Made by a program: the position numbers and the translations under genes. A stretch of 64,000 bases of DNA from Streptomyces fodineus (lineage in GTDB: Bacteria > Actinomycetota > Actinomycetes > Streptomycetales > Streptomycetaceae), in the NCBI RefSeq assembly GCF_001735805.1, contig NZ_CP017248.1, positions 1 to 64,000 of the forward strand. The letters are read 5' to 3'. The notes under the pieces were generated by a model that was not told the origin of the DNA, searched no databases, and saw only the letters and a list, made by a program, of their open reading frames with translations. Every line of letters begins with the position of its first letter. Within the stretch, counting starts at the first letter, position 1. Of the stretch, positions 55,475 through 64,000 are shown one piece after another.

Positions 55475-56688
55475 TGCTGGATTCCTCTTTCGCTTGGTAT
55501 GTGTCCTGGTGGCGGGGTGGTTCGGCTACGCGGGGGGCGGGTGCTGGACGGTGGTGTTACGGGCACGGCCGAGCCGTGACGAGAGCGAGGAACAGCTCGT
55601 GCATCAGCTGTCGCGGGCGCGCAAGGCGACTCGTGATCTGGTCATGCGGGCACGGATGGTCTGCTGAGCTGGTCCGGACAGCGAGTGCCTGCCATCGCCG
55701 ATGAGTTGAGGTGCAATCCCAAGACAGTTCGCCGGTGGCTGCACCGCTTCAACCGCTTGGGCCTGGACGGGCTGGAAGACCTGGGTGGACAGGGCCGCAA
55801 GCGACGGATCTCCGGGGCGGAACGCTCAAGAATCATCGGCCTGGTCAAACAGCCGCCTCCAGGTCGGCTGACCGTGCAGGCCGACGGCGAGCTGGCCGTG
55901 GCGGATGAGTCCGGGCCGCCGGAGTGGACCCTCGACGCGCTGGCCGCCGAGGCCGGACGGCTGGGCATCGGGATCGGTCGCAGCCAGGTCCGCCGGATCC
56001 TGTTGGCTGAGGGCGTGCGCTGGCGACGCACCCGTTCCTGGACCCGGTCGAAGGACGCGGACTTCGAGGGAAAAGGACCAGGATCATCGAGCTCTACACC
56101 TGCCCGCCCGAAGGCGCGACGGTCGTCTGCGCCGACGAGCTCGGACCGGTGATCCCTCGAACCATTCCGCCGGCGCCGGGCTGGTCGCCGGACGGTCACC
56201 GCATCAAGTCCGAGGTCGACTACGGCCGCGGGCCGGAGAAGACTTGGGTCTACGGCGCTCTGCGGGTACGGGACGGACACGAGGTCACCATGACCGCCTC
56301 CTCTCGCAACAGCGCCTTCTACCAGCAGTTTCTTCAAAGGGTCGAGGCGGCCAATCCGGCTGGCGACATCTACGTGGTCACCGACAACCTGTCCTCGCAC
56401 AACAGCCTGTCCACCAGGACCTGGCTTGAGGACCATCCCAGAATCCGGCACGTCTTCATCCCTGTCGGCGCCTGCTGGCTCAACCTCCAGGAAGGCTGGT
56501 GGCGCATCTTCCGCAAGGCTGCCCTCGCGGGCCAGTCCTTCGCGGGACCACCCGAGATCGATCAAGCCACCCGCCTGGCAACAGCCCAGTTCAATACACG
56601 CGCCCGGCCCTGGGTATGGGGAAGACCCGCACCTTCAACCCGCGTCTTACGCCGCCGATACGTGTACTGCGTTTGAGGAATCCGGCAC
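55474..56688 (+). mobile_element. Second IS630-family element, TA target duplication
   Basis: Inverted ends GTGCTGGATTCCTC at 55474 and the complement of GTGCCGGATTCCTC at 56688 are flanked by TA at 55472-55473 and 56689-56690. The first base of the element supplies the G of the hxlR TAG stop. Confidence 0.88.
55551..56676 (+). CDS. IS630-family transposase, three frames
   Basis: Frame one (GTG 55551) gives SRARKATRDLVMRARMV. Frame two (from about 55660) gives RVPAIADELRCNPKTVRRWL, HRFNRLGLDGLEDLGG, RRILLAEGVRWRRTRSW. Frame three (from about 56075) gives VVCADELGPVIPRT with the first Asp, IYVVTDNLSSHNSLSTRTWL with the second, and GACWLNLQEGWWRIFRKAAL with the Glu region. Both breaks equal one missing base, the second in a GGG/AAAA run. 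Confidence 0.85.
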
Positions 56689-56711
56689 TAGGAGCGAGGG
56701 AGGCGTGGACC

Positions 56712-57440
56712 GTGACGGCGAGCGCCGATCATCTCAAGGCGATGCTGAATGCACACGCGGCCGGCGACGACGACCGCTTCTACAGTACTGCGCTGCAGGT
56801 GGCGGCGAAGTCTGCGCGCCAGGGGCACACGCGCCTGGCTGCTGAACTCCGGGAGGTCATTGAGGCCTCGCGAGCGGAGAAGATCGGCCGCCAGCCCACG
56901 CCGATTCCAGTGGTGCAGCCGCGTGGTGAGCTGGCAAGTCTGATCACTGCCGACTACCCCGCCACACAGCTGTCCGATATGACCCTTGCGGAGAGTACCC
57001 AGGCGGCTCTGGAGAAAGTGCTGCATGAACAGCGCCAGCGTGGCCGGCTGGAGCGTTTCGGCTTCGTGCCTGTGCACCGGCTGCTGCTGTCCGGCCCCCC
57101 GGGAACCGGCAAGAGCATGACCGCAGCCGCGCTCGCCCGTGAGCTCGGTCTTCCGCTGTTCACCATCCGGCTGGACGGGCTGATGAGCCGGTTCATGGGG
57201 GAGACCGCCGCAAAGCTCCGCCTCGTCTTCGACGCCGCCGCACAGACCCGGGCCGTCTACCTCTTCGACGAGTTCGATGCGCTGGGAGCGAACCGCGCCA
57301 GCAGCAACGATGTCGGAGAGGCACGCCGTATCAATGAGGTCCGTCAAACAGTAGTCGGTGGCCGGGAAATGATGCACATCGCGTTCACCTGCCAGGGATG
57401 CCCGGAAGCCGGGCCGGGACGGGCATGGTGGCCGCCCTGA
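56712..57440 (+). pseudogene. AAA ATPase, C-terminally truncated
   Basis: From GTG 56712 the protein has a helical N-terminus (DHLKAMLNAHAAGDDDRFYS), then a AAA core: Walker A SGPPGTGKSMTAAALAREL, pore-loop-like GLMSRFMGETAAKLRLVFDA, Walker B AVYLFDEFDALGANR and sensor-proximal SSNDVGEARRI. Similarity ends near 57330, before the arginine finger and small domain; the remaining ~35 codons come from unrelated sequence. Relatives of this type are often paired with a subtilisin-like protease in suspected defence loci, none of which is present. Confidence 0.75.
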
Positions 57441-57972
57441 ACGTCTGTGGCATGGCCAGGACCTTTCACGTCGGAAAACCCCGAACTGCCACTCGCCCGA
57501 AGAAGACTCCCACCGCGGCCAGGCACCAGCGCGGACTGGGTGCGCGACCCCCGTCGAGCACGGCCCGTGCTCTTGGTCCCTGATCAGCCGCATACGTATG
57601 CCTCCACAGCCCTTCGAGCGCCGATCTGCATGCCCGTTTGATCCGCTTCTCGGTGCCGGGTTCCGTCCGGCTTGGCAATGGGGCGAAGGACTGCCATCGC
57701 GCCGAGCTTCCAGGCGCTTCAAGCTGCGCACGGTGGCGATAGATGTGGAAAAGCAGATCGCAATGCTCATTGCGAATCAACATCGAACACCCCTCGGACC
57801 CCAACGCCTTTGTTCGGCTGGGCCGTTGCTGCCCGGCGCTGGCACGGGAGGGATTACCGGTGGTGGGGTAGTCACTGCTAGCCTCCGTCATCAAGACGGT
57901 CTGGGGTCGTGCGTCGGCCGGATGGAGGGGCGGCCGACGAGGCGCCGGGGGAAGCAGTGGTGCTGTTGCGCG
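57441..57972. other. Degenerate stretch after the ATPase
   Basis: No convincing gene on either strand. A minus-strand frame (57466-57894) is open but has no recognisable motif. It probably represents the rearrangement that truncated the ATPase, plus the promoter of the EACC1 gene. Confidence 0.35.
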
Positions 57973-58389
57973 ATGACGGTCGAACTACGCGTCAGCGTTG
58001 ACGGGGGCGGCCAGCTGGAGGACCTGCGCGAGTGGATGGGTGGGCTCCCGGGCGTCGCGGTACGTGCCGTGCCCCGCTCGCCGGAGCGCAACAGCCAGGG
58101 CACGGTGTGGGACTTCCTGTCCCTGGTGTGCGCGACCGGCGGTCCGCTGGTCGCCGGGGTGCGGGCGCTCCAGATGTGGATCGAGGCCCGGGTGACGGTG
58201 GTCAAGGTCGAGGTCGGCGACCGCCGGTTCACGCTGACCGGGACGAACGCCCGGGCTCTCCTGCCGCAGGTCGTGGAGGCGGCTCGGGCGCTGGAGGCGG
58301 GCGCTACGGCCCCGCGTGACCCGGGGTCCGGCCCGGCGGAGCCGGAGCGCCGCACCCCCGCGGCGGGGGCTTCCGATGAGCCCGCGTGA
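57973..58389 (+). CDS. EACC1-type effector-associated component
   Basis: A 138-residue protein fitting the effector-associated constant component EACC1: an N-terminal strand (VELRVSVDGGGQLEDLREWM), PGVAVRAVPRSPE, a hydrophobic segment (VWDFLSLVCATGGPLVAGVR) and KVEVGDRRFTLTGTNARAL. EACC1 is known from actinobacterial NTP-dependent conflict systems, encoded beside caspase-like or NTPase effectors. Its end overlaps the start of the caspase-kinase gene by 14 bases. Confidence 0.75.
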   Translation: MTVELRVSVDGGGQLEDLREWMGGLPGVAVRAVPRSPERNSQGTVWDFLSLVCATGGPLVAGVRALQMWIEARVTVVKVEVGDRRFTLTGTNARALLPQVVEAARALEAGATAPRDPGSGPAEPERRTPAAGASDEPA

Positions 58390-61012
58390 CGACATCGACT
58401 TCTCCCGTTCCCGGGCGATCCTGCTCGGCACATCCGAGTACACCGCTGGATTCGACGGCCGCCGCCCCATGCCCGCCGCGCTGCACAGCCTCACCGAGAT
58501 GCGGAAGGTGCTGACCGGCCCCTGTGAATGGCCGAAGCCGCGCGTCAAGGAACTGCCCAACCAGCATGACAGCGGCAAGCTGCTGCGGACGATCACCGGG
58601 CTGATCGGCGACGTTGAGGACGTGCTGTTGTTCTACTACGTCGGCCACGGCCTGCCTCTGCCCGAGAACGGCCGCTACGACCTGGGCCTGGCCCTCACCG
58701 ACACCGATGACGACCCGGCGCATCGTGCACTGACCTCGCTGCGGCTGCGGGACCTGCGGGAAGTGCTCGCCCAGAACAGCAGCGCCCGGATCAAGATCCT
58801 GGTTCTGGACTGCTGCAGCTCGGGCATCGCCACCAAGTACGGTGGCCCGAGCAATAACCTCACTGCGTTCGCCGATCGCGCCACCCCGGTACGCGGCGCC
58901 GGCACCTATGTGTGGGCGGCGTGCGGTCACTCGCAGGAGACGTACTACGAGGACGGCGAGGGCGGCCTGACGTACTTCACCAAGTCGCTGTCCGAGGCGG
59001 TGCGCGAGGCGCACGACGAGCACACGCCGGGTGCGACGGTCGCGCATCTGCACGACGAGGTCCGGCAGCGGCTGCGCAGCATTCCCGACGTGACCGTGGC
59101 GCCGCTGCCCGACCTGCACTACAGCGGCCGCCCCGACCAGTTCCTGTTCGTCCGCGGCCGGGCCCCGTTGCCGCCGGGCCGTCCGTTCGCGTTCGCCCCT
59201 CTGGGGGACGGCGACCCACGCCGGATCGGCCCGTACGACGTCATGGCGAAACTCGGCGTCGGCGGCGTCGGCCGGGTCTACCTTGCGTTCACACCGGCCC
59301 GGCAGGCGGTCGCGGTCAAGCTGCTGCGGCCGGACCTGAGCCAGGACCCGGAGTTCGCGCAGCGGTTCGGCCGGGAGATCGAGCTGGCCCGGCGGGTACG
59401 CAGCAGCCATGTCGCCCGGGTGCTCGACGCGGATGCGGGCGCGTCCGAGCCGTGGCTCGCCAGTTCGTACGTGTGCGGTCCCTCGCTGCACGAACTCGTG
59501 CGGGAGAACGGCCCAATGCCGACCCGCGACGTGCTGCTGGTCACCGCCGGGATCGCCCGAGCGCTGGAGGCCGTGCAGGCGGCGGGCGCCGTGCATCGCG
59601 ACCTCAAGCCGGCCAACGTGATGCTGGACGAGACCGGTCCGAAGGTCATCGACTTCGGCATCGCCAAGTCCGTCGCGGCAACCTTGATGACGCGCTCCAA
59701 CGTGCAGTTAGGCACCCCGGCCTACAAGTCGCCGGAACAGGCACTCGGGCGCCGTGAGGTCACCACCGCCTCGGACGTGTTCACACTCGGCGCCACGGTC
59801 TACTTCCTCGCCACCGGGCGCGATGCGTTCGAAGCCGAGGACCCGCTCGGCCTGATCAACCTCATCGCGCACGAGGAACCGGACCTGGACGTCCTGGACG
59901 ACGAGGTGCGCGGTGTCGTCAGCCGCTGCCTGGCCAAAGACCCGGCGGCCCGGCCCACGCCGACTGAGGTCGTCCAGATGTGCGCGGACGTCGCCGGGCC
60001 GGTCGCCAGCTGGGCGTACCCGTACATCGCCAACGCCGGGCCCGCGATCAACGCGCGGGCCGCCGCACTGCGGGCGCTGGCACCACCGCCCCCGCCCCCG
60101 GCTCCGCCCCCGCCCCCGCCAACACCGTCACCGCCACGGACCTTGCCGGAGGCGGACACGGAAGTCGCCTCGCGGCCCGAACAGACCTTCACCGCCAGCC
60201 AGTTGATGAGAGCCGCCACCGCTGCCGCCGCCGTGGTGCTGTGCGTGCTCGCCGCGGTCCTGGTGCCGAAGCTGCTGCACAGCGGCAATGCGGCGGCCGG
60301 CAAGGATGCAGGGGCGAGCACCTCGACGACCCCGGGTCCCGACGCGTCCGACACGTACGGCGGGGGCACGTTCACCACGCCGGGCGACCAGCCGTCGGAC
60401 TCGCCCACGGACGACCCGACCACCAGCAAGCCCTCCACCACGACCATCCCGACCACGTTCGACCCCGGATCGCTCGACTCCGTCGACACCGACCAGACGC
60501 CGCTGACGTCGGATGCGCTGCTCCCGCGGACGTTCACCGACTCCAAGGGCGTCGTGTACAACATCGCGAGTGGCGGTGTGGAGGACTGCGTCAACGGGCA
60601 CGAGACCAGCAGGGTCCAAAATGGGCTGAGCACCAACGGGTGCCGTGGCTCTGTGGTCGGGACGTACACCGATACAGCGGACCACATCCTGGTGGTGGTC
60701 CAGGTGGCGGCGATGCCAGACGCGACCGCCGCGGCCGCCACCCGCGCAGGCTTGAGAGACGCGGCCACCGGTGAATGGGGCATGTGGTGTCCGCCGAACG
60801 GCCCGGGCTCGCAGACCTGCGAGATTCCCACCGCGACGATCAGCCAGGCCACACAGGCCGGCTACATCGGGCCTACGCATCGGTACGTTATCCATACACT
60901 CGCGCTCTATATCAACGCGTCGCACAACGACTCGGTCAAGCCGTGGGTGGACTCGGCGGCGCTGGCAGCCTCCTACGCCGCCGGGCCCCAGAACTACACC
61001 GGGAACCGTTAG
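58376..61012 (+). CDS. Caspase-like protease fused to Ser/Thr kinase, membrane-anchored
   Basis: An 878-residue multidomain protein from ATG 58376. A caspase-like (C14) domain covers residues 10-265, with H91 in LLFYYVGHGLPL and the nucleophile C147 in LVLDCCSSG. A PknB-type kinase covers about 280-545: G-loop KLGVGGVGRVY, Lys in VAVKLLRP, VHRDLKPANVM near 404, DFG in VIDFGIAKS near 424, APE-like SPEQAL. A proline-rich linker (about 569-590) and one membrane helix (VVLCVLAAVLVPKLL, about 620-635) lead to a Thr/Ser/Pro-rich spacer and a C-terminal extracytoplasmic domain with cysteines. With EACC1 it suggests a regulated, perhaps suicidal, response. Confidence 0.9.
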   Translation: MSPRDDIDFSRSRAILLGTSEYTAGFDGRRPMPAALHSLTEMRKVLTGPCEWPKPRVKELPNQHDSGKLLRTITGLIGDVEDVLLFYYVGHGLPLPENGRYDLGLALTDTDDDPAHRALTSLRLRDLREVLAQNSSARIKILVLDCCSSGIATKYGGPSNNLTAFADRATPVRGAGTYVWAACGHSQETYYEDGEGGLTYFTKSLSEAVREAHDEHTPGATVAHLHDEVRQRLRSIPDVTVAPLPDLHYSGRPDQFLFVRGRAPLPPGRPFAFAPLGDGDPRRIGPYDVMAKLGVGGVGRVYLAFTPARQAVAVKLLRPDLSQDPEFAQRFGREIELARRVRSSHVARVLDADAGASEPWLASSYVCGPSLHELVRENGPMPTRDVLLVTAGIARALEAVQAAGAVHRDLKPANVMLDETGPKVIDFGIAKSVAATLMTRSNVQLGTPAYKSPEQALGRREVTTASDVFTLGATVYFLATGRDAFEAEDPLGLINLIAHEEPDLDVLDDEVRGVVSRCLAKDPAARPTPTEVVQMCADVAGPVASWAYPYIANAGPAINARAAALRALAPPPPPPAPPPPPPTPSPPRTLPEADTEVASRPEQTFTASQLMRAATAAAAVVLCVLAAVLVPKLLHSGNAAAGKDAGASTSTTPGPDASDTYGGGTFTTPGDQPSDSPTDDPTTSKPSTTTIPTTFDPGSLDSVDTDQTPLTSDALLPRTFTDSKGVVYNIASGGVEDCVNGHETSRVQNGLSTNGCRGSVVGTYTDTADHILVVVQVAAMPDATAAAATRAGLRDAATGEWGMWCPPNGPGSQTCEIPTATISQATQAGYIGPTHRYVIHTLALYINASHNDSVKPWVDSAALAASYAAGPQNYTGNR

Positions 61013-61079
61013 CTTGATCTTTAACGGCCGACGTCGAGCGCCCCAAGGCTCACGCAGCCTGACTCACCGGGTGCTGCGG

Positions 61080-61724
61080 TCAGTGCGCCGAGCCCGGAGT
61101 TCCAACGATCAGTGACAGATCGCCCAGATGCGCGAGCAGCACATCCATGCATGCCCGCGGGTTCAGGATCTCGGGGTGCAGGACGGCGCTAAGGCTGAGC
61201 CCGTCCAGGAGCGCCGTGAGCCGCTCGGACTCGAGGTCGAGGTCGAGGCCAGGGCGCAGGGTGCCTGCTGCGTCCAGCCGGGTGAGCACGCGGCGCATCA
61301 GCCATCTCGTGCCTTCGGCGGCTTGGCGTGACAGGTCGCCGAAGGCCGGGTTGGTGCGGGCAGCGGTGTTGAAGTCCAGGAACACGGTGACCTCGGCGCG
61401 GCGTTGCTCGTCGAGCGGCAGTAGCTCGGCCAGGAACCCGGCTGCGAGCTGGAGTTGTTCGGGGCGGGGGTGGCCTTCCAGGTCTCCAATTCGCTCGACG
61501 TGTTCGAGCAGACGACTGCTGGCCCGGTCGAGCATCGACTGCATCGCAAAGCGCATCAGGTCCTGCTGGCTGGCGAAGTAGTGGCGCAGGGAGCCGATGT
61601 TGAGCTGGGCTTCGTCGGCGACGGCTCGCAGCGAGGTGCGATGCAGACCTTCACGGACGACGACTCGGAACAGCGCGTCGACGACGAGGCGACGGCGAGC
61701 GTCCGGGTCTACGTGCTTGGGCAT
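61080..61724 (-). CDS. TetR-family repressor
   Basis: A 214-residue regulator. The N-terminal HTH (DALFRVVVREGLHRTSLRAV, DEAQLNIGSLRHYFASQQDL) is followed by a helical ligand/dimer domain typical of the TetR_C group (FLAELLPLDEQRRAEVTVFL, LTALLDGLSLSAVLHPEIL). ATG 61724 lies 13 bases from a 16-bp palindrome, so it very likely represses itself and the divergent gene at 61796. Confidence 0.93.
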   Translation of the reverse strand: MPKHVDPDARRRLVVDALFRVVVREGLHRTSLRAVADEAQLNIGSLRHYFASQQDLMRFAMQSMLDRASSRLLEHVERIGDLEGHPRPEQLQLAAGFLAELLPLDEQRRAEVTVFLDFNTAARTNPAFGDLSRQAAEGTRWLMRRVLTRLDAAGTLRPGLDLDLESERLTALLDGLSLSAVLHPEILNPRACMDVLLAHLGDLSLIVGTPGSAH

Positions 61725-61736
61725 GGAGCCTTTCTA

Positions 61737-61773
61737 TCACGCCTGTGATACAACGGATGTATCACAGGCGTGA
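61737..61773. promoter_or_regulatory. 16-bp perfect dyad operator
   Basis: TCACGCCTGTGATACA (61737-61752) and TGTATCACAGGCGTGA (61758-61773) are exact inverted copies around ACGGA. They lie exactly between the divergent TetR gene and a small membrane-protein gene. Size and symmetry fit a TetR operator covering both promoters. Confidence 0.88.
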
Positions 61774-61795
61774 CACAACGGGTGGAGGCTTCTTC

Positions 61796-62026
61796 GTGGA
61801 GACGTATCTCAATCTCATGCTCATCAGGTTCGGCGTGGTCGTGGGCGGTCTGGTGGTGCTGGCGCTGCTGGTCTTCGCCATCGCTGTGACTCTCAAGCGC
61901 AAGGGCAGACTCGACGAGGCGCGACAGTATGCAGACCCCGTAGTGAAGGCCGGCCTGCGCGCTGCTGCCCGACGGCTTGAGGGCGGGAAGAACGGGGCGT
62001 CCTGGTCGCGGCGACAGGATGGCTGA
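61796..62026 (+). CDS. Small single-helix membrane protein
   Basis: A 76-residue protein from GTG 61796 (GGTGGAGG 7 bases upstream): one membrane helix (GVVVGGLVVLALLVFAIAVTL) then a basic, positively charged tail (KRKGRLDEARQYADPVVKAG). It is the first gene under the TetR operator. Its stop overlaps the next start (TGATG). Confidence 0.75.
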   Translation: METYLNLMLIRFGVVVGGLVVLALLVFAIAVTLKRKGRLDEARQYADPVVKAGLRAAARRLEGGKNGASWSRRQDG

Positions 62027-62187
62027 TGATGAACAGCCTCGGAGCGGAGTCGTCGGACCTCCTTCACCACCTGCTGCTGGACCGCGCGATCAAGGTCGTC
62101 ATCGTGGTCGCAGCCCTGGGCATTCTGGCGTTTGGGATGACGGTGATCTGGCGGAGGGCCGGGCGTTCAAAGAAGCGGCTCGACTGA
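62026..62187 (+). CDS. Second small membrane protein of the TetR unit
   Basis: A 53-residue protein with one helix (AIKVVIVVAALGILAFGMTV) flanked by basic residues (IWRRAGRSKKRLD). It begins within the stop of the preceding gene, so they are translated together. Function unknown. Confidence 0.65.
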   Translation: MMNSLGAESSDLLHHLLLDRAIKVVIVVAALGILAFGMTVIWRRAGRSKKRLD

Positions 62188-62233
62188 CCGACGACACCAA
62201 CCGATCCACAGCTATTGACTATTCCTCCACACG

Positions 62234-62656
62234 GTGTACGGCTGCCTGTACATCCGCGACGAACACGACCGGCCAGTCCAACTGCGCTCGGTCTACGGCT
62301 CGCGCCTCTGGCAGCTCCCGGGCGGCAACCTCGACGCGCAAGGAGAGGACCCGCTACAAACCGCCCACCGCGAAGCAGTCGAAGAGACCGGCTACCGAAC
62401 ACGCACCTGGGGACGAACCTGCTGATCTGCCCGATGCCGAACGAGCGGGGCGGGCGGCTGCACTGCGACCCGCGTACGCGGCAGGGGAAGGTCAGTCCGG
62501 GGTACGAGGCGCACCCGGCCTCCTGGGTCACGTGGGTCGGCTCGACGACCGGCGCGGCGCATCCGCCCTGAAGAGGAAGCGGCGATCTTCCCTCGGGCCA
62601 GCGAGCTCAACGCCCGCATCGCCGAGATCCTCGAGCAGTACGGTCTAGGCTCGTAG
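62234..62656 (+). pseudogene. Nudix hydrolase in several frames
   Basis: The first frame holds VYGCLYIRDEHDRPVQLRSV and a Nudix box-like LPGGNLDAQGEDPLQTAHRE followed by AVEETGYR. Later frames carry LLICPMPNERGGRLHCD and the end EEEAAIFPRASELNARIAE. Frame changes again equal missing bases. Restored, it would be a Nudix hydrolase of about 140 residues. Confidence 0.6.
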
Positions 62657-62658
62657 GC

Positions 62659-62820
62659 ATGGGAATCGACTGGGAGAACATGCTCGGCACAAGCGGCAAC
62701 GGCCTCGACGATGCCTACGACAGCGCGGTCTCCGCGGTCATCTACAGCGAGGACCCGGGGGACGACCGTCGGCCACTCCCAGTCGGCGAAGAGCACGACG
62801 GCACAGGCGGCCTGCGCTGA
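62659..62820 (+). CDS. Small acidic protein
   Basis: A 53-residue frame starting two bases after the Nudix gene end: GIDWENMLGTSGNGLDDAYD, SAVSAVIYSEDPGDDRRPL. Codon use looks genuine. No family known. Confidence 0.5.
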   Translation: MGIDWENMLGTSGNGLDDAYDSAVSAVIYSEDPGDDRRPLPVGEEHDGTGGLR

Positions 62821-63004
62821 CCTGAGCGCATACACGGAAACGCCCCGGTGAGCGTCAGGGAAGTCGCAGGGGTCGTCGGGGCCTCGCAGGGCGATCGGCC
62901 GCAGGCTGGTTCCGCGCGGCCTGTACGGGCCGGTGCAGGACTACCTCGACGGCGTCTTGGGCGACTGACGCGTTCCTGAAGTGTGGCTGCTGCTGGTGCG
63001 TCGG
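62821..63004. other. No gene seen
   Basis: Contains a short plus-strand tail ending near 62968 (LYGPVQDYLDGVLGD) that may be a gene remnant. Confidence 0.3.
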
Positions 63005-63211
63005 TTACAGGCGCTTCGCTGTGCGGTCGCGCAGCAGCAGCCACTGACTCGCGTCGGCGCCGCCTGAGCGCGCAGCCGGTCCATGCAGCAGCACGGCGTA
63101 AGCCGTCCTCTCCGCCCTGCTCGGGGCGGCATACTGGCCTGGCGCCTCCGGGGTCGGGAATGACCTCGTCATGCCTTTCCAGGCCTTGTCCGCGTTCGGA
63201 GTGCTGAGCAT
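63005..63211 (-). CDS. Small unknown protein
   Basis: A 68-residue minus-strand frame from ATG 63211 with a strong GGGAGGG site 3 bases upstream. It contains FPTPEAPGQYAAPSRAER and ASQWLLLRDRTAKRL. No family recognised. Confidence 0.5.
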   Translation of the reverse strand: MLSTPNADKAWKGMTRSFPTPEAPGQYAAPSRAERTAYAVLLHGPAARSGGADASQWLLLRDRTAKRL

Positions 63212-63311
63212 CGGCCCTCCCGGGCTCAATAGGGTCAGGCAGTGAAGTACACGCATCGTTGCTGAGCCCCGCGGTGCCCCAGAGTCCGTCCAGGGCGTAC
63301 CGTCTCCCGGC

Positions 63312-63727
63312 GTGACCGACACTGACGCGCCCGGACCAACCGTGACCTGCTCATCTGGTCCTGGATCTTCGCGGTCCCAGCGATCGGCGGCTTCCTTCTG
63401 GCGCTCGGCCTGATGCTCTTCCCGTCGTCCTTCGACAACAACGGGAGCTTCGACCCGCCGATGTCGTGCGGCGTGCCCGCGCTGTTCGACCGGCAGGCGT
63501 TCACGAAGCAGCAGTACGGCCCCGACGGTGAACTCGGCGAGCTCGGCACGTCCGGATGCGATGCAGCCGGCGGCGCCCGGGAGCACCAGGCGGTGGGCGC
63601 CCTGGCCGTGGCCACCCCGCTCGGCCTGCTCGCCCTGACCCTCCACCTGCACCGCCGCACGGCCCCCGGCCAGCGAGCGGGCAACCAGGATCAGACAGCT
63701 ACGGGGGCTTCGTCTCACTCAACCTGA
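63312..63727 (+). CDS. Two-helix membrane protein, one frame break
   Basis: GTG 63312 begins TDTDAPGP. After one missing base near 63340 the frame gives LLIWSWIFAVPAIGGFLLAL (helix 1), a loop with two to three cysteines (FDPPMSCGVPALFDRQAF, GTSGCDAAGG), helix 2 (AVGALAVATPLGLLALTLHL) and a hydrophilic tail. A small integral membrane protein of unknown role. Confidence 0.6.
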
Positions 63728-63988
63728 ACCACCGCAGACACCTCGGGCCCATCTCTACTGCGACCGGACACAACAGACGCGGACTCACGCAGGCGACGGA
63801 AGTGGCGTGAGGGACGGCCGGCACGCCCTGGCAGCGGGTCCTACACACGATCAGCGGCGGCCGGGCAGACAAGCCGCGTTGCCGCCGCGGAGGCGTACAG
63901 AGCCCTGGCCCGTATGTCCGCTGTGGCAACAACCGGAATAAGCCCCACCTCTGGCCTGAATCGGTCAACCATGAGGGAGTTGAGGAAC
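63728..63988. other. No gene seen
   Basis: No convincing reading frame. The last 25 bases carry a ribosome-site-like GAGGGAGTTGAGGAAC before an ATG. Confidence 0.3.
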
Positions 63989-64000
63989 ATGCGCCGCTAT
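63989..64000 (+). CDS. Start of a gene running off the window
   Basis: ATG-CGC-CGC-TAT follows a good GGGAG/GAGGA ribosome site at 6-10 bases. Only four codons are visible. Confidence 0.35.

Overview
The window is high-GC actinobacterial DNA, almost certainly Streptomyces: GC-rich third codon positions, GTG/TTG starts, GGAGG ribosome sites, an RNA polymerase alpha subunit of exactly the Streptomyces length, and a tap-tpg telomere gene pair. Tap and Tpg are known only from linear Streptomyces-type replicons, so this is most likely a chromosome arm near an end, or a large linear plasmid. The dense insertion sequences, gene fragments, toxin-antitoxin pairs and relic CRISPR repeats fit such a subterminal accessory region.

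Layout. 1-4442: an edge-truncated unknown gene, remnants of transposition genes, then tpg and tap. 4566-13685: a Tn7-like transposition module (tniQ, tnsA-like, tnsB, tnsC, and a second tniQ fused to five helicase-associated repeat units), followed at 13744-15971 by a probable cargo gene joining a glycosylase-like N-terminus to a HEPN-like C-terminus. 16179-18640: truncated MFS, truncated tyrosine integrase and cupin fragments. 18869-20333: isochorismatase-family hydrolase and SDR oxidoreductase. 21232-22254: a full-length rpoA outside any ribosomal-protein operon. 22788-24464: aminoglycoside-phosphotransferase-like gene and a Doc-type toxin-antitoxin pair. 24600-27983: two relic type I-E-like CRISPR repeat clusters in opposite orientation, enclosing an MFS exporter and a WYL regulator. 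28033-32768: DNA ligase and LysR fragments, an oxidoreductase, a SUKH protein and small unknowns. 33328-38750: clustered hairpins, a plasmid-like membrane/HTH pair, a ParE/RelE-like toxin-antitoxin with GACCCAG repeats upstream, a DUF4232 gene bounded by 112-bp inverted repeats, and a lipoprotein. 38808-43385: nested insertion sequences (IS5, IS110, IS256). 43405-46157: a divergent pair of secreted proteins (NucA/NucB nuclease and an unknown). 46195-52236: an integrase-type IS, a GH15 glucoamylase-like enzyme, and an operon of methyltransferase, membrane protein and molybdopterin oxidoreductase. 52282-56688: aldo/keto reductase and its HxlR regulator, with one IS630 element in the shared control region and a second at the regulator's stop codon. 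56712-61012: truncated AAA ATPase, then an EACC1 plus caspase-kinase conflict-system pair. 61080-64000: TetR regulator with a strong palindromic operator and small genes.

A cross-cutting observation affects interpretation: nearly every broken gene (tap, tnsB, the second tniQ, the HEPN gene, hxlR, LysR, cupin and others, on both strands) is interrupted by frame breaks of one sign only, each equal to one missing base, usually beside a short run of identical bases. That polarity suggests undercalled bases in the assembly, or for IS genes programmed -1 frameshifting, rather than random decay. Several apparent pseudogenes may therefore be intact in the organism.
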